From the NCBI GenBank assembly GCA_030123645.1, contig JASJYE010000124.1, positions 1 to 7,043 of the forward strand: a DNA stretch of 7,043 nucleotides, written 5' to 3'. Under the pieces are notes generated by a model. It was not told the DNA's origin. It worked only from the letters and a program-made list of their open reading frames with translations, and made no database searches. Both the position numbers and the translations under genes were made by a program. Origin of the DNA: Candidatus Hydrogenedentota bacterium. Its GTDB lineage: Bacteria > Hydrogenedentota > Hydrogenedentia > Hydrogenedentales > GCA-2746185. Positions 1 to 6,635 of the stretch are shown piece after piece (position 1 is the stretch's first letter; the number at the start of each line of letters is the position of its first letter).

Positions 1-50
1 TTCAGTCGCCTTCGGCGAAACCGCAGCTTCCGGCGTAGGTATCGACAATT

Positions 51-830
51 CTAGACTTTCCTCGCGACGAACAATAATTCACCCGGATAAATCTCTCCGA
101 AGGGTTTCCGCTTGTAGTCCGCGTACAAGTTCACCACCTGAAATCCGCAGCGCGCCAAGAGATGCTCCACTTCGTAGCGGAAGAAATACCGCAGGGTAGC
201 GTGCTCCACGTATTGCTCCTTCCGCCCGTCTGAATACGTGACATCATGCTGGAACTCGACATCCATACATTGCCGCGCAAGGTCCCGCGACACCATGCGA
301 GTGCTGCGCACCATCTCGCTACCGTCCTCCAGCGTCGCGGCCGGCTCCAGATGAAACTCCGTTGGGTAATTCTCCTCGGTCAATCGCTCGATCATAGGAT
401 TGAATAGGTCCAAAACCAGCAGGCCGCCTTTCTCAAGGTGCAAGTGCAGACACGTCAAGCACGCGATCTGCTCCCCTACCTCCAACAGGTGCTGGAACGG
501 CCGAAAAGGAAGCGTTATCAAGGCGAAACGCGCATCCAACTGAAAATCACGCATGTCCCCCTGCACCAGCGTTACGCGTTCACGAAGGTCTTCAGGCTCG
601 CGCGCCAGCGATTCACGGCACACCTTCAACATCGCGGGCGACGCGTCGAGACCGCTAATCGAAACGCCCGCCCGCGCCGTCGGAATCAACACGCGTCCCG
701 TGCCGCAACCGACCTCGAGCACCGGCCCGCCGGTCTCACGCGCCATCTCCACGAAAAATGCCACATCTTCCCGCTGCTGATACGGCACGATCGCGTCGTA
801 GAATGCCGCTATCCTTTCATAAAGGTCCAT
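51..830 (-). CDS. Class I SAM-dependent methyltransferase, substrate unknown
   Basis: A 259-residue cytoplasmic protein expected to transfer a methyl group from S-adenosylmethionine to an unidentified acceptor. Seen: motif I VLEVGCGTG at residues 37-45, an acidic ribose-binding position D62 in GLDAS, motif III GD at 91-92, a PFRPFQHLL segment at 108-116 (post-motif region), and the strand LLVLDLFNP at 137-145. The C-terminal third is beta-rich (about 160-225) and ends in a GELLFVARK-type last strand, as in Methyltransf_11/25-like enzymes. An upstream in-frame ATG at 857 exists, but ATG 830 is preferred because GGGAGG lies 5 nt before it and the protein then starts at the usual MDLYERIAAFYD helix. 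It is divergent from the HEAT-repeat gene, and no neighbour reveals the substrate. The fold is certain; small-molecule, protein and natural-product acceptors are all possible. No signal peptide or membrane segment is present. Confidence 0.87.
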   Translation of the reverse strand: MDLYERIAAFYDAIVPYQQREDVAFFVEMARETGGPVLEVGCGTGRVLIPTARAGVSISGLDASPAMLKVCRESLAREPEDLRERVTLVQGDMRDFQLDARFALITLPFRPFQHLLEVGEQIACLTCLHLHLEKGGLLVLDLFNPMIERLTEENYPTEFHLEPAATLEDGSEMVRSTRMVSRDLARQCMDVEFQHDVTYSDGRKEQYVEHATLRYFFRYEVEHLLARCGFQVVNLYADYKRKPFGEIYPGELLFVARKV

Positions 831-890
831 GGAACCTCCCTTGCGTCTAATATGCACTTTAACGCCGCCATGCGCACGTCCTATCCCCTA

Positions 891-906
891 CACTTTGATC
901 GAAGTG
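891..906. promoter_or_regulatory. Operator-like 16-bp dyad in divergent intergenic region
   Basis: CACTT-TGATCG-AAGTG forms an inverted repeat with 5-bp perfect arms around a GATC core; only the T/G pair flanking GATC breaks the symmetry. It covers the -35 area of the promoter for the HEAT-repeat gene and lies between two divergent genes, which is where a repressor dimer could act. A half-site-like CACTTTAA also occurs at 856-863. Function is inferred from position and symmetry only. Confidence 0.35.
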
Positions 907-920
907 AAAACTGGTATACT
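893..920 (+). promoter_or_regulatory. Extended -10 promoter for HEAT-repeat gene
   Basis: A TATACT -10 hexamer at 915-920 is preceded by TGG at 912-914, giving an extended -10. The -35 is weak: CTTTGA at 893-898 has a 16-nt spacer, and the better-looking TTGATC at 895-900 has only 14 nt. The expected start is near 927, giving a leader of about 30 nt before ATG 959. It is a sequence match only. Confidence 0.55.
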
Positions 921-958
921 TACGTCGGTTAGGGGGCGTTTTTCTCGAAAGGGGCGCA

Positions 959-2917
959 ATGCGTGGGCTTGCCGCCGGTGCACTGACTATTCTCGCTACG
1001 ATCTTCGCCGTCGATTCCTCCGCACAGGATCCCCCGGATTCCGCCGAGCTCGATCGCGCCTTTGCCGACCTCGCCGAGTACGACACGGGCGGTGACCAGG
1101 ACACCATCGACTTTGTTCGTGCCTACGTCGACCGTGCTACGGCTCGCTACAAAATCCGAGTCGACGCTGAAGCGCGCCTGCTCGGCGTCCTCCAAACGAG
1201 ACAAAGCTCAGCGGCAGCGAAGCGCTTCGCGGCGGACCAACTCTACCGGCTCTGCGACGAAGATACCGTCCCGGCCTTTCACGACCTTCTTCTTCGGAAA
1301 GATACTACGGACATCGCCCGAAAAGGCCTTGAGCGAATCGACCATCCCAAGGCGGAACAGGCACTGCTCGACGCACTCGATCGCGCTGCAGGCGCCATGC
1401 TCCTCGGCATCATCGAAAGCCTCGGCAACAAAGGAGACCCCGCCGGCGCCCAGGTCCTCAGCCGCACGGCCAGAGGGGGCAACGCCGAAATTTGCCTCGC
1501 CGCCCTGTCCGCTCTCGCAAAGATCCCCGGCCCCGAAGCTATGGACGCCCTCGAGTGGTGCCGGTTCAACCTCACGCCACGGATGCGCCCACACGCCACG
1601 GATGCCTATATCAAGAGCGGATGGCTGTCCCTCGAGGAGGGCGACTATCAAACCGCAATCTATCTTTTCGACTCTTTGCTCATCGACATCGAAGCCATCG
1701 AGATTCGCGCGCAAGGACTGCGAGGCCTCATCCGTGCCGAGCGCGACCAAGCCGTGCCGACCATCATTGAGGCCCTTTCCGGCAACGAACCCGCCCTGCG
1801 CGCAGTGGCCGCCGAGGAGGCGGGGAAGGTGCCGGGCCGCGCGGCCACCGAGGCCTTTATAAGGCACTACCCCGACCTTGGGCCCGAAAACCAGATCATC
1901 GTATTGCGCGCCTTCGCACAGCGCGGAGATGACGCGGCCCTGCCTACGATTGTTCTTGCAACGCGGAGCCGTTTGCCGGAGATTCGGCTCGCGGCCATCG
2001 AATCCGCCGGGGCCTTCAACCATCCCGATGTCCTGCAGCCGATCCTTAAGGCCGCCGCGAGCGGAACCGAAGAAGAACAAGGCATTGCGCGCGAGGCCCT
2101 GGCCCGTCTGGACGCCCCCCGCATGAACGACGCCCTGGTCAAAGCCGGCATGAGCGCAGACAACGGCATACGCTACGAGGCCGTCAAGGCTATGGCCGCC
2201 AGAAAAACCCGAAACGCAATCCCCGTCCTGCTTCGCATCGCCGAGCGCGACGTGAAAGAAATCCGCATCGAGGCCCTCAAGGCGCTCGGGATCGTCGGCA
2301 CGCATCACGAGCTGCCGTTCATGGTCGAGATGTTCCTCGACGCCTGGACCGGTGAAAACCGCCAATCCATAGCGCACGCGATCGTCGCCATAGCCCGCAA
2401 GTCGCCGGCGGGAAAAATACGTACGGCCGACGTGAGCAGTGCACTCAAGAAATCCTCCTTGCCTGATAGCGTCCACCTGATGCTCGTTCAGATCCTCGGA
2501 GACATTCAGGACGACAGCGCTCTGCCCGCCCTCGAAGCCCACGCGCGTACGCGCAGCCCCGAGTCCTCCACGGCCGCCCTTGAAATCCTCGCGAACTGGC
2601 CCAACGACCAGCCGATCGACACCCTCCAGCGAATCGCGAGCGCCGCCAAGGATGACCGACAGCGCGCAATCGCCTTCGACGGGTTCGTGCACATGATTCA
2701 GCGACCCGAATCCGGTCGCGGCGTGGACCGAACCCTCAAGTATTACCAGCAGGCCGCGAAAATCGCCGCGACGCCGGACGAAAAACGCGCCGTCATCAAA
2801 GGCCTCAGCCAAATCAAGCACTCGGGAAGCCTCAAAATCCTCGAAACCTTCCTCAGCGACTCGCAGGTCGCCGATGACGCCGCCCGCGCAAAAGAGGCCC
2901 TCTCCCAGAGCCTGTAG
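959..2917 (+). CDS. Exported HEAT-repeat solenoid protein
   Basis: A 652-residue protein with no enzyme domain. A Sec-type signal peptide fills residues 1-22 (R2, hydrophobic 3-18, probable signal peptidase I cut after SSA-22), so it is probably periplasmic. The rest is a chain of roughly 30-residue helix pairs typical of HEAT/PBS-lyase repeats. Clear units lie around 177-205, 340-367 (EIRLAAIESAG), 403-447 (two units, including EIRIEALKALGIVG) and 503-529. Residues about 215-240 (GDYQTAIYLFDSLL) look more TPR-like. Such solenoids usually bind proteins; the partner is unknown. The start is ATG 959, with AAAGGGG 4 nt upstream. The gene has its own promoter, is divergent from the methyltransferase, and is followed after 130 bp by the cyclophilin gene. 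In planctomycete-like bacteria HEAT arrays often hang on dehydrogenase or cytochrome domains, but none is present here. The repeat class is confident; the function is unknown. Confidence 0.85.
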   Translation: MRGLAAGALTILATIFAVDSSAQDPPDSAELDRAFADLAEYDTGGDQDTIDFVRAYVDRATARYKIRVDAEARLLGVLQTRQSSAAAKRFAADQLYRLCDEDTVPAFHDLLLRKDTTDIARKGLERIDHPKAEQALLDALDRAAGAMLLGIIESLGNKGDPAGAQVLSRTARGGNAEICLAALSALAKIPGPEAMDALEWCRFNLTPRMRPHATDAYIKSGWLSLEEGDYQTAIYLFDSLLIDIEAIEIRAQGLRGLIRAERDQAVPTIIEALSGNEPALRAVAAEEAGKVPGRAATEAFIRHYPDLGPENQIIVLRAFAQRGDDAALPTIVLATRSRLPEIRLAAIESAGAFNHPDVLQPILKAAASGTEEEQGIAREALARLDAPRMNDALVKAGMSADNGIRYEAVKAMAARKTRNAIPVLLRIAERDVKEIRIEALKALGIVGTHHELPFMVEMFLDAWTGENRQSIAHAIVAIARKSPAGKIRTADVSSALKKSSLPDSVHLMLVQILGDIQDDSALPALEAHARTRSPESSTAALEILANWPNDQPIDTLQRIASAAKDDRQRAIAFDGFVHMIQRPESGRGVDRTLKYYQQAAKIAATPDEKRAVIKGLSQIKHSGSLKILETFLSDSQVADDAARAKEALSQSL

Positions 2918-2958
2918 TGCCCAGGGCAGGCCCTTTATCGCATCCGTCCTGAATTTCA

Positions 2959-2988
2959 TTGAACACCGACCCCGCCAAACGGTAGTAT
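2959..2988 (+). promoter_or_regulatory. Possible promoter of cyclophilin gene
   Basis: TTGAAC at 2959-2964 and TAGTAT at 2983-2988 are separated by 18 nt, and each matches the sigma70 consensus at four of six bases. The predicted leader is about 50 nt. A second, weaker candidate (TATTAA at 3020-3025) lies closer to the start codon. No convincing terminator separates this gene from the HEAT gene, so read-through is also possible. Confidence 0.35.
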
Positions 2989-3047
2989 GCGCGCTTGCCG
3001 CCACGGCCCACTCCATGGCTATTAACTGTTGCATCGGGAGATTTTCC

Positions 3048-3704
3048 ATGAGATATTCAAGCCTTTCTGTCCTGATTCTCCTCATTGGGATGGCCTTTGT
3101 TCTGGCCGCATGCCAGCCATCGGACAATGCCCCGTCCGTGGAGGCCGCATCAGATACCCCAAGCGAAGAAGGAGAGGACAAACCCATTCCCGAGGCCATC
3201 AGCGAGCTTAGCGCCGTGATGAAGACCAACAAGGGCGACATACACCTCACCCTGTACGCCGACAAGACACCCATTACCGTCGCGAATTTCGTGAACCTGG
3301 CCAAGCGGGGCTACTACGACGGCCTGATCTTTCATCGCGTCCTCCCCGATTTCATGATCCAAGGCGGCTGTCCCCTCGGTACCGGCACCGGCGGCCCGGG
3401 CTATAACTTCCAGGACGAGTTCGATCCCACTCTGAAGCACGAGCGGCCCGGCATCCTCTCCATGGCCAACTCGGGCCCCGGCACCAACGGCAGCCAATTC
3501 TTCATCACCCACGTGCCGACCCCCAGGCTCGACGGCAAGCACAGCATCTTCGGATCCGTCGTCGGGCCCGAGGATCAGGACGTTGTTAATGCCATCGGAC
3601 AAGGCGATAAGATCGAAACCATCACCATCGAGGGAGACACCGCACCCCTCTTCGCGGCGATGAAATCCAACATAGATGACTGGAACGAAATTCTGGATAA
3701 GTAA
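3048..3704 (+). CDS. Lipoprotein cyclophilin-type peptidyl-prolyl cis-trans isomerase
   Basis: A 218-residue enzyme that should catalyse cis-trans isomerisation of X-Pro bonds in envelope proteins. The signal peptide ends in the lipobox LAAC (19-22), so C22 is lipidated; Q at +2 is compatible with outer-membrane sorting in model diderms. An acidic, disordered linker (about 23-55) precedes one cyclophilin domain (about 56-205). Active-site residues by analogy with human CypA are R97 (R55) in FHRV, F102, M103 and Q105 in DFMIQGG, A140-N141 in SMANSGPGTNGSQFFIT, Q150, F152 and H165 in LDGKHSIFG. The CypA W121 position is R160, so poor cyclosporin binding is expected. ATG 3048 is chosen because GGGAG lies 7 nt upstream and the lipoprotein signal starts there; the frame stays open back to 2874 but without a matching N-terminus. 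It could assist outer-membrane protein folding alongside the BamD-like protein encoded downstream (inference). Confidence 0.94.
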   Translation: MRYSSLSVLILLIGMAFVLAACQPSDNAPSVEAASDTPSEEGEDKPIPEAISELSAVMKTNKGDIHLTLYADKTPITVANFVNLAKRGYYDGLIFHRVLPDFMIQGGCPLGTGTGGPGYNFQDEFDPTLKHERPGILSMANSGPGTNGSQFFITHVPTPRLDGKHSIFGSVVGPEDQDVVNAIGQGDKIETITIEGDTAPLFAAMKSNIDDWNEILDK

Positions 3705-3752
3705 TTACATTCCAGATGGTTACAGGAGATACAGGCTTAAGCTCGCGCGTTC

Positions 3753-3788
3753 GCACCGCCTCCCGCAATCGTCAGGCGCTCGCGGTGC
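3753..3788. other. Weak inverted repeat in 200-bp intergenic gap
   Basis: GCACCGC (3753-3759) and GCGGTGC (3782-3788) can form a perfect 7-bp stem with a 22-nt loop. There is no following U-tract, so it is not a standard intrinsic terminator. The gap 3705-3904 also holds a short direct repeat of TACAGG (3721-3726 and 3730-3735) and the palindrome GCTTAAGC (3735-3742). None of these has an assigned role. Confidence 0.25.
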
Positions 3789-3802
3789 TGCGTTGTCCCA
3801 AG

Positions 3803-3831
3803 TTGCGTTCATTCCCTCGTACTGATAGGCT
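3803..3831 (+). promoter_or_regulatory. Possible promoter of bamD-lptE-holA operon
   Basis: TTGCGT at 3803-3808 is followed after 17 nt by TAGGCT at 3826-3831, with TGA immediately before it (extended -10 form). The -10 matches the consensus at only three of six bases. The predicted start near 3838 would leave a leader of about 65 nt containing a GCCCG/CGGGC hairpin (3857-3872). It is the best candidate found ahead of this operon, but weak. Confidence 0.3.
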
Positions 3832-3904
3832 TTTCGGAGGCGCATGTTAGGGGTGGGCCCGTTTCTTCGGGCGAACAGGCATGCCACAAGAGGGGAGAAT
3901 AACA

Positions 3905-4942
3905 ATGTCTTTCTGGCGCGTCTTGTGCTTTGGGATCGCCATGTGCCTCCTAAGGGCTGCCGGCCCGGCCTCTGCCCAATGGACCTGGACGCCCGAAACC
4001 GGCCGATTCGTTAATATGGGCAACCTCCCGAAGGAAACGCCCGAGCTCCAGGTCGAATACACCCGCTCCCTCGTCGTTGGAGGCCAACTCAGCAAGGCGA
4101 TGAACGAGACGGAAAAATTCACTAAGTTCTATCCGGATACCGACTACGCCGACGACAACCAGTTTCTCCGCGGCGAAATAAAGCTGGCGCAAGCGGAATA
4201 CGTCAAAGCGGCTGAAGAGTTTCAGCAGGTAATCTCAGTGTATCCTGAGAGTCCACTCTACGACGAAGTCATTTCCAATCAATACAAAATCGGCGATGCG
4301 CTCTTCGAAAAAGGAAGCAAACGCTTCGAGCGGACGTCGAAGGGTTTCCGGCCCTGGCAGTCCATTACACGATTCAACCCCTTTCGGCGCCGGCCGCTGA
4401 GAAAGGCCATCGACGTCTATACCATGGTCATCGACAACCAGCCCTTCACCCCGGAGGCCGCCGAGGCCCAATACAAGACCGGTCTCTGCTACTTCACGCG
4501 CGAGGAATACCTCGAGGCCGGCTTCGAATTCCTCCGCGTTCTCGAGGATTACGCGGAATCGGAGTCGGTCCGTGACGCCTCTTTTTATCTGACGCGCGCC
4601 TACGAGGAAGCCGCTTTCGGTCCCGACTACGACCAGGCGCCCAGCAAGCTCGCCATCGGCTCGATCGGCGATTTCTCACGCCGCTACGCGGCCGACCCCC
4701 GCGTCGCCGAGCGGCAGGAAGTCAGCCAAAAGATGCGCGAAACTATCGCCGAGCAACGCTACCGCACGGCCCGGTTCTACGAGAAACGGCGCCGGCTCGA
4801 CTCGGCGCGCATCTACTACGAGATCGTCGCGGGCGAGTTTGAAGGTACACAGGCAGCGGAAAAAGCCGAGAAATGGCTCGCTGAAAACCCGCCGGAAGGT
4901 AAAGCCCACGCTGCCTTCGTCGGCCCCGCCGTCGTTCGCTAA
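3905..4942 (+). CDS. bamD: BamD-like TPR outer-membrane protein assembly factor
   Basis: A 345-residue periplasmic TPR protein resembling BamD (YfiO), the accessory subunit that works with BamA to insert beta-barrel proteins. Residues 1-24 form a signal peptide ending ASA before Q25. TPR-like pairs follow: about 45-80 (SKAMNETEKFTKFYPDTDYAD), 84-117 (AEEFQQVISVYPESPLYDE), 166-200, 205-235 (AGFEFLRVLEDYAES) and a C-terminal unit about 280-330 (YRTARFYEKRRRLDSARIYYEIV), the usual BamD ending. It is longer than E. coli BamD (245 residues). No lipobox is seen: C14 is preceded by M, so the lipid anchor of classical BamD appears absent. A basic, aromatic stretch spans 140-167. ATG 3905 is chosen over 3881 because AGGGGAG lies 7 nt upstream. 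The lptE start is 12 nt beyond the stop. Another TPR adaptor (YbgF/CpoB-like) is the main alternative. Confidence 0.75.
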   Translation: MSFWRVLCFGIAMCLLRAAGPASAQWTWTPETGRFVNMGNLPKETPELQVEYTRSLVVGGQLSKAMNETEKFTKFYPDTDYADDNQFLRGEIKLAQAEYVKAAEEFQQVISVYPESPLYDEVISNQYKIGDALFEKGSKRFERTSKGFRPWQSITRFNPFRRRPLRKAIDVYTMVIDNQPFTPEAAEAQYKTGLCYFTREEYLEAGFEFLRVLEDYAESESVRDASFYLTRAYEEAAFGPDYDQAPSKLAIGSIGDFSRRYAADPRVAERQEVSQKMRETIAEQRYRTARFYEKRRRLDSARIYYEIVAGEFEGTQAAEKAEKWLAENPPEGKAHAAFVGPAVVR

Positions 4943-4954
4943 CGAGACCATCTC

Positions 4955-5518
4955 ATGTTCAGACCAAAGCGCATGCTCACCCTAGCCGTACTTCTGTTCC
5001 TGTCCGGGGGCTGCGGCTACAGCATGACCTCGTCGCTGGACGAGAAGTATCAGACCATTCACGTTGCCGCGTTCAAGAATCAAAGCCGCGAGTACGACCT
5101 CCAAGCGCCACTTACCAACGCCGTCATACGAAAATTTCTCAACGACGGCCGGCTACGCGTCGTGGGGCCGAGCGAGGCCGACCTCGTGGTAGACGGCTCC
5201 ATACTGGACTACCGCCTGAAAGGCCTCAGCTTCGACCGCAACGACGACGTCACGCAATTCGAGATGCTGGTCGTTGCCCGCGTCCAAGTCACCGATACAC
5301 GCACCGGCGAAGTCCTGTGGCAAGAACAGAACATGATCGGCGAGACGAGCTTCGCCACCGCATTCATCGGCTCCTCCTCCGACAGGCTCCGGGGCAACAC
5401 GCAAGTCTTCCTGCCGACGGTCCGCTCCTTCCAGACCGATGAGGAAAACCAAGCCGCCGCCGAGGCCCTGGCGCGGCTCGCGACCGACATTTTCTACAGA
5501 ACAATCGAGCCATGGTGA
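4955..5518 (+). CDS. lptE: LPS-assembly lipoprotein LptE
   Basis: A 187-residue outer-membrane lipoprotein of the LptE family (E. coli LptE is 193 residues). LptE plugs the LptD barrel and helps place lipopolysaccharide in the outer leaflet. The N-terminus has basic residues R3, K5 and R6, a hydrophobic core 8-16 and a lipobox-like LSGGC with C20 followed by GY, the common LptE mature start. Family landmarks are the IHVAAFKNQS strand (about 35-44), the LTNAVIRKFL helix (about 53-62), ADLVVDGSILDY (about 74-85) and the strand pair VARVQVTDTRTGEVLW (about 107-122), followed by a C-terminal helix. Position -3 of the lipobox is S, not the preferred L, but lipidation is still likely. The Shine-Dalgarno is poor (CGAGA, 4943-4947), which suggests translation coupled to bamD 12 nt upstream. 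LptD is not in the window. Confidence 0.87.
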   Translation: MFRPKRMLTLAVLLFLSGGCGYSMTSSLDEKYQTIHVAAFKNQSREYDLQAPLTNAVIRKFLNDGRLRVVGPSEADLVVDGSILDYRLKGLSFDRNDDVTQFEMLVVARVQVTDTRTGEVLWQEQNMIGETSFATAFIGSSSDRLRGNTQVFLPTVRSFQTDEENQAAAEALARLATDIFYRTIEPW

Positions 5519-5522
5519 TCGC

Positions 5523-6542
5523 ATGAACGCTCAAGAGCTTCTGGACGAAATCGACACCGCCCCACTCGGGCCCCTCTACCTCTTCTGCCCCGGCAAGGCC
5601 CCGCGTGCCAAGAACCCGACCTTCGAACCCCTCCTGGCCGACCGCGCCGTTAACGCCATCATCGAAAAGAGCGTCGATCCCGCCAACAAAGACCTCGCCT
5701 TCGCCACCTACTACGCCGACGAGACGCCCCCCGGCCAGATCGTACTCGATGCGCAGACCTTCCCTTTCCTCACCGACCGCCGCGTGATCCTCGTGCGCAA
5801 CGCAGAGCGTTACAACACCGAATCCGGCGCGGGTCCCTTGCTCGATTACCTCGCCGACCCGAACGAAAGCACCATCTTGATGCTCATCGCCAACAAGATC
5901 GACCGGCGCACGAAGTTCTTCAAAACCTGCCAAAAAATGGGACAGGTCGTCGACTCCCCCGCGCTGCAGCACGGCGAGGTCGTCCACTGGGCCCAGCAGG
6001 AGGTTCGCGCGCGCGGACTCACCATCGATCGAGACGCGGTCCGCGTCCTCGTCGACCGCTCCGGCACCCATTTGAACGACGTCGAGAACGCCCTCACAAA
6101 CGTCATCGATTTCGTGGGCGAAGCGGATAAATCCATCACGGAGGACGACGTCAACACCGCCTGCGCCGATGTCGCCGAGGAAGAGGTCTGGGCCCTGACT
6201 GATGCTATCGCCGCATCGCGGCCCGGCGACGCCATAGTCGCCTTCCGCGCATTGAGCGATCTCGGAAAGCACCCCGACGAACTCATTGGAACCATCAACT
6301 GGCTGCTCAAGAGCGCCTATGCCGTAGCCATCGCCGAAGGCGAGCCCTCCATCAGCCGCTTCGTCGCACAGAAAGTCCGCCCTCTTGCGGACAAGCTTGG
6401 CATCGTCAAGATTCGCGCCGCCTTCGCCCTCTGCACAGATACGCAATTCATGATGCGAAGCACCGGCGTCGACGCCGCCCTCGCCCTCGAACTCCTCGTC
6501 ATCAAGCTCGCCGCGCCCCAGCCCCGCCGCCGCGCCGCCTAA
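5523..6542 (+). CDS. holA: DNA polymerase III subunit delta
   Basis: A 339-residue clamp-loader delta subunit (E. coli HolA 343 residues), the wrench that opens the beta sliding clamp so it can be loaded on primed DNA. The order fits the family: an N-terminal AAA+-like domain without ATP-binding motifs (1 to about 145; LYLF strand at 17-20 and TDRRVILVRNAERY near 82-95), a small lid domain (about 150-215, with DRSGTHLNDVENALTNVI) and a C-terminal helical collar (about 220-330, starting VWALTDAIAASRPGDAI and including HPDELIGTINWLLKSAY). The segment after LYLF (CPGKAPRAKNPTFEP) is longer and less canonical than the usual short G-E loop. ATG 5523 lies 4 nt after the lptE stop, with GGTGA just upstream, so coupled translation is likely. 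An in-frame ATG at 5439 inside lptE is rejected because its extension is unlike the family. lptE-holA adjacency also occurs in E. coli. Confidence 0.91.
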   Translation: MNAQELLDEIDTAPLGPLYLFCPGKAPRAKNPTFEPLLADRAVNAIIEKSVDPANKDLAFATYYADETPPGQIVLDAQTFPFLTDRRVILVRNAERYNTESGAGPLLDYLADPNESTILMLIANKIDRRTKFFKTCQKMGQVVDSPALQHGEVVHWAQQEVRARGLTIDRDAVRVLVDRSGTHLNDVENALTNVIDFVGEADKSITEDDVNTACADVAEEEVWALTDAIAASRPGDAIVAFRALSDLGKHPDELIGTINWLLKSAYAVAIAEGEPSISRFVAQKVRPLADKLGIVKIRAAFALCTDTQFMMRSTGVDAALALELLVIKLAAPQPRRRAA

Positions 6543-6635
6543 GTGCACGGAACCGCCCACCGGCCCCGGGGATTCATATTATTGAACAATCGGCAGCGCG
6601 ATACGGCCTGTTTCGAGGCGGGTTCGTTCCATTTG

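Noticed and set aside
1..54. Possible C-terminal end of a convergent plus-strand gene at the left edge (frames ending at TAG 36-38 or TAG 52-54), and a TCGCC/GGCGA hairpin at 6-18
   Set aside because: Too few codons to judge, no recognisable residues, and the hairpin has only 5 bp with no T-tract on either strand.
438..932. Plus-strand open frame across the methyltransferase gene
   Set aside because: It is arginine- and histidine-rich with no domain or ribosome-binding site, and it opposes a clear methyltransferase.
2923..2936. Terminator-like AGGG/CCCT hairpin after the HEAT gene
   Set aside because: The stem is only 4 bp and is followed by just TTTAT, so it is unlikely to terminate transcription.
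1208..3304. A 698-codon open frame on the minus strand opposite the HEAT and cyclophilin genes
   Set aside because: It spans two unrelated plus-strand genes and their gap, its composition is typical of antisense reading of high-GC codons, and it shows no recognisable domain. The plus-strand genes have signal peptides, ribosome-binding sites and clear families.
3857..3872. GCCCG/CGGGC hairpin before the bamD ribosome-binding site, considered as a terminator or riboswitch
   Set aside because: A 5-bp stem with no U-tract and no known riboswitch core; at most a small leader hairpin.
5364..6560. A 398-codon minus-strand frame opposite holA
   Set aside because: It is an antisense shadow of lptE/holA, glycine- and valine-rich, with no domain, while the plus strand encodes a clear delta subunit.
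6543..6635. GC-rich palindromic bases (CCGGCCCCGG) and ATTGAACAAT after holA, considered as a terminator or operator
   Set aside because: No stem longer than about 4 bp with a following T-run, and the 4-bp arms are expected by chance.
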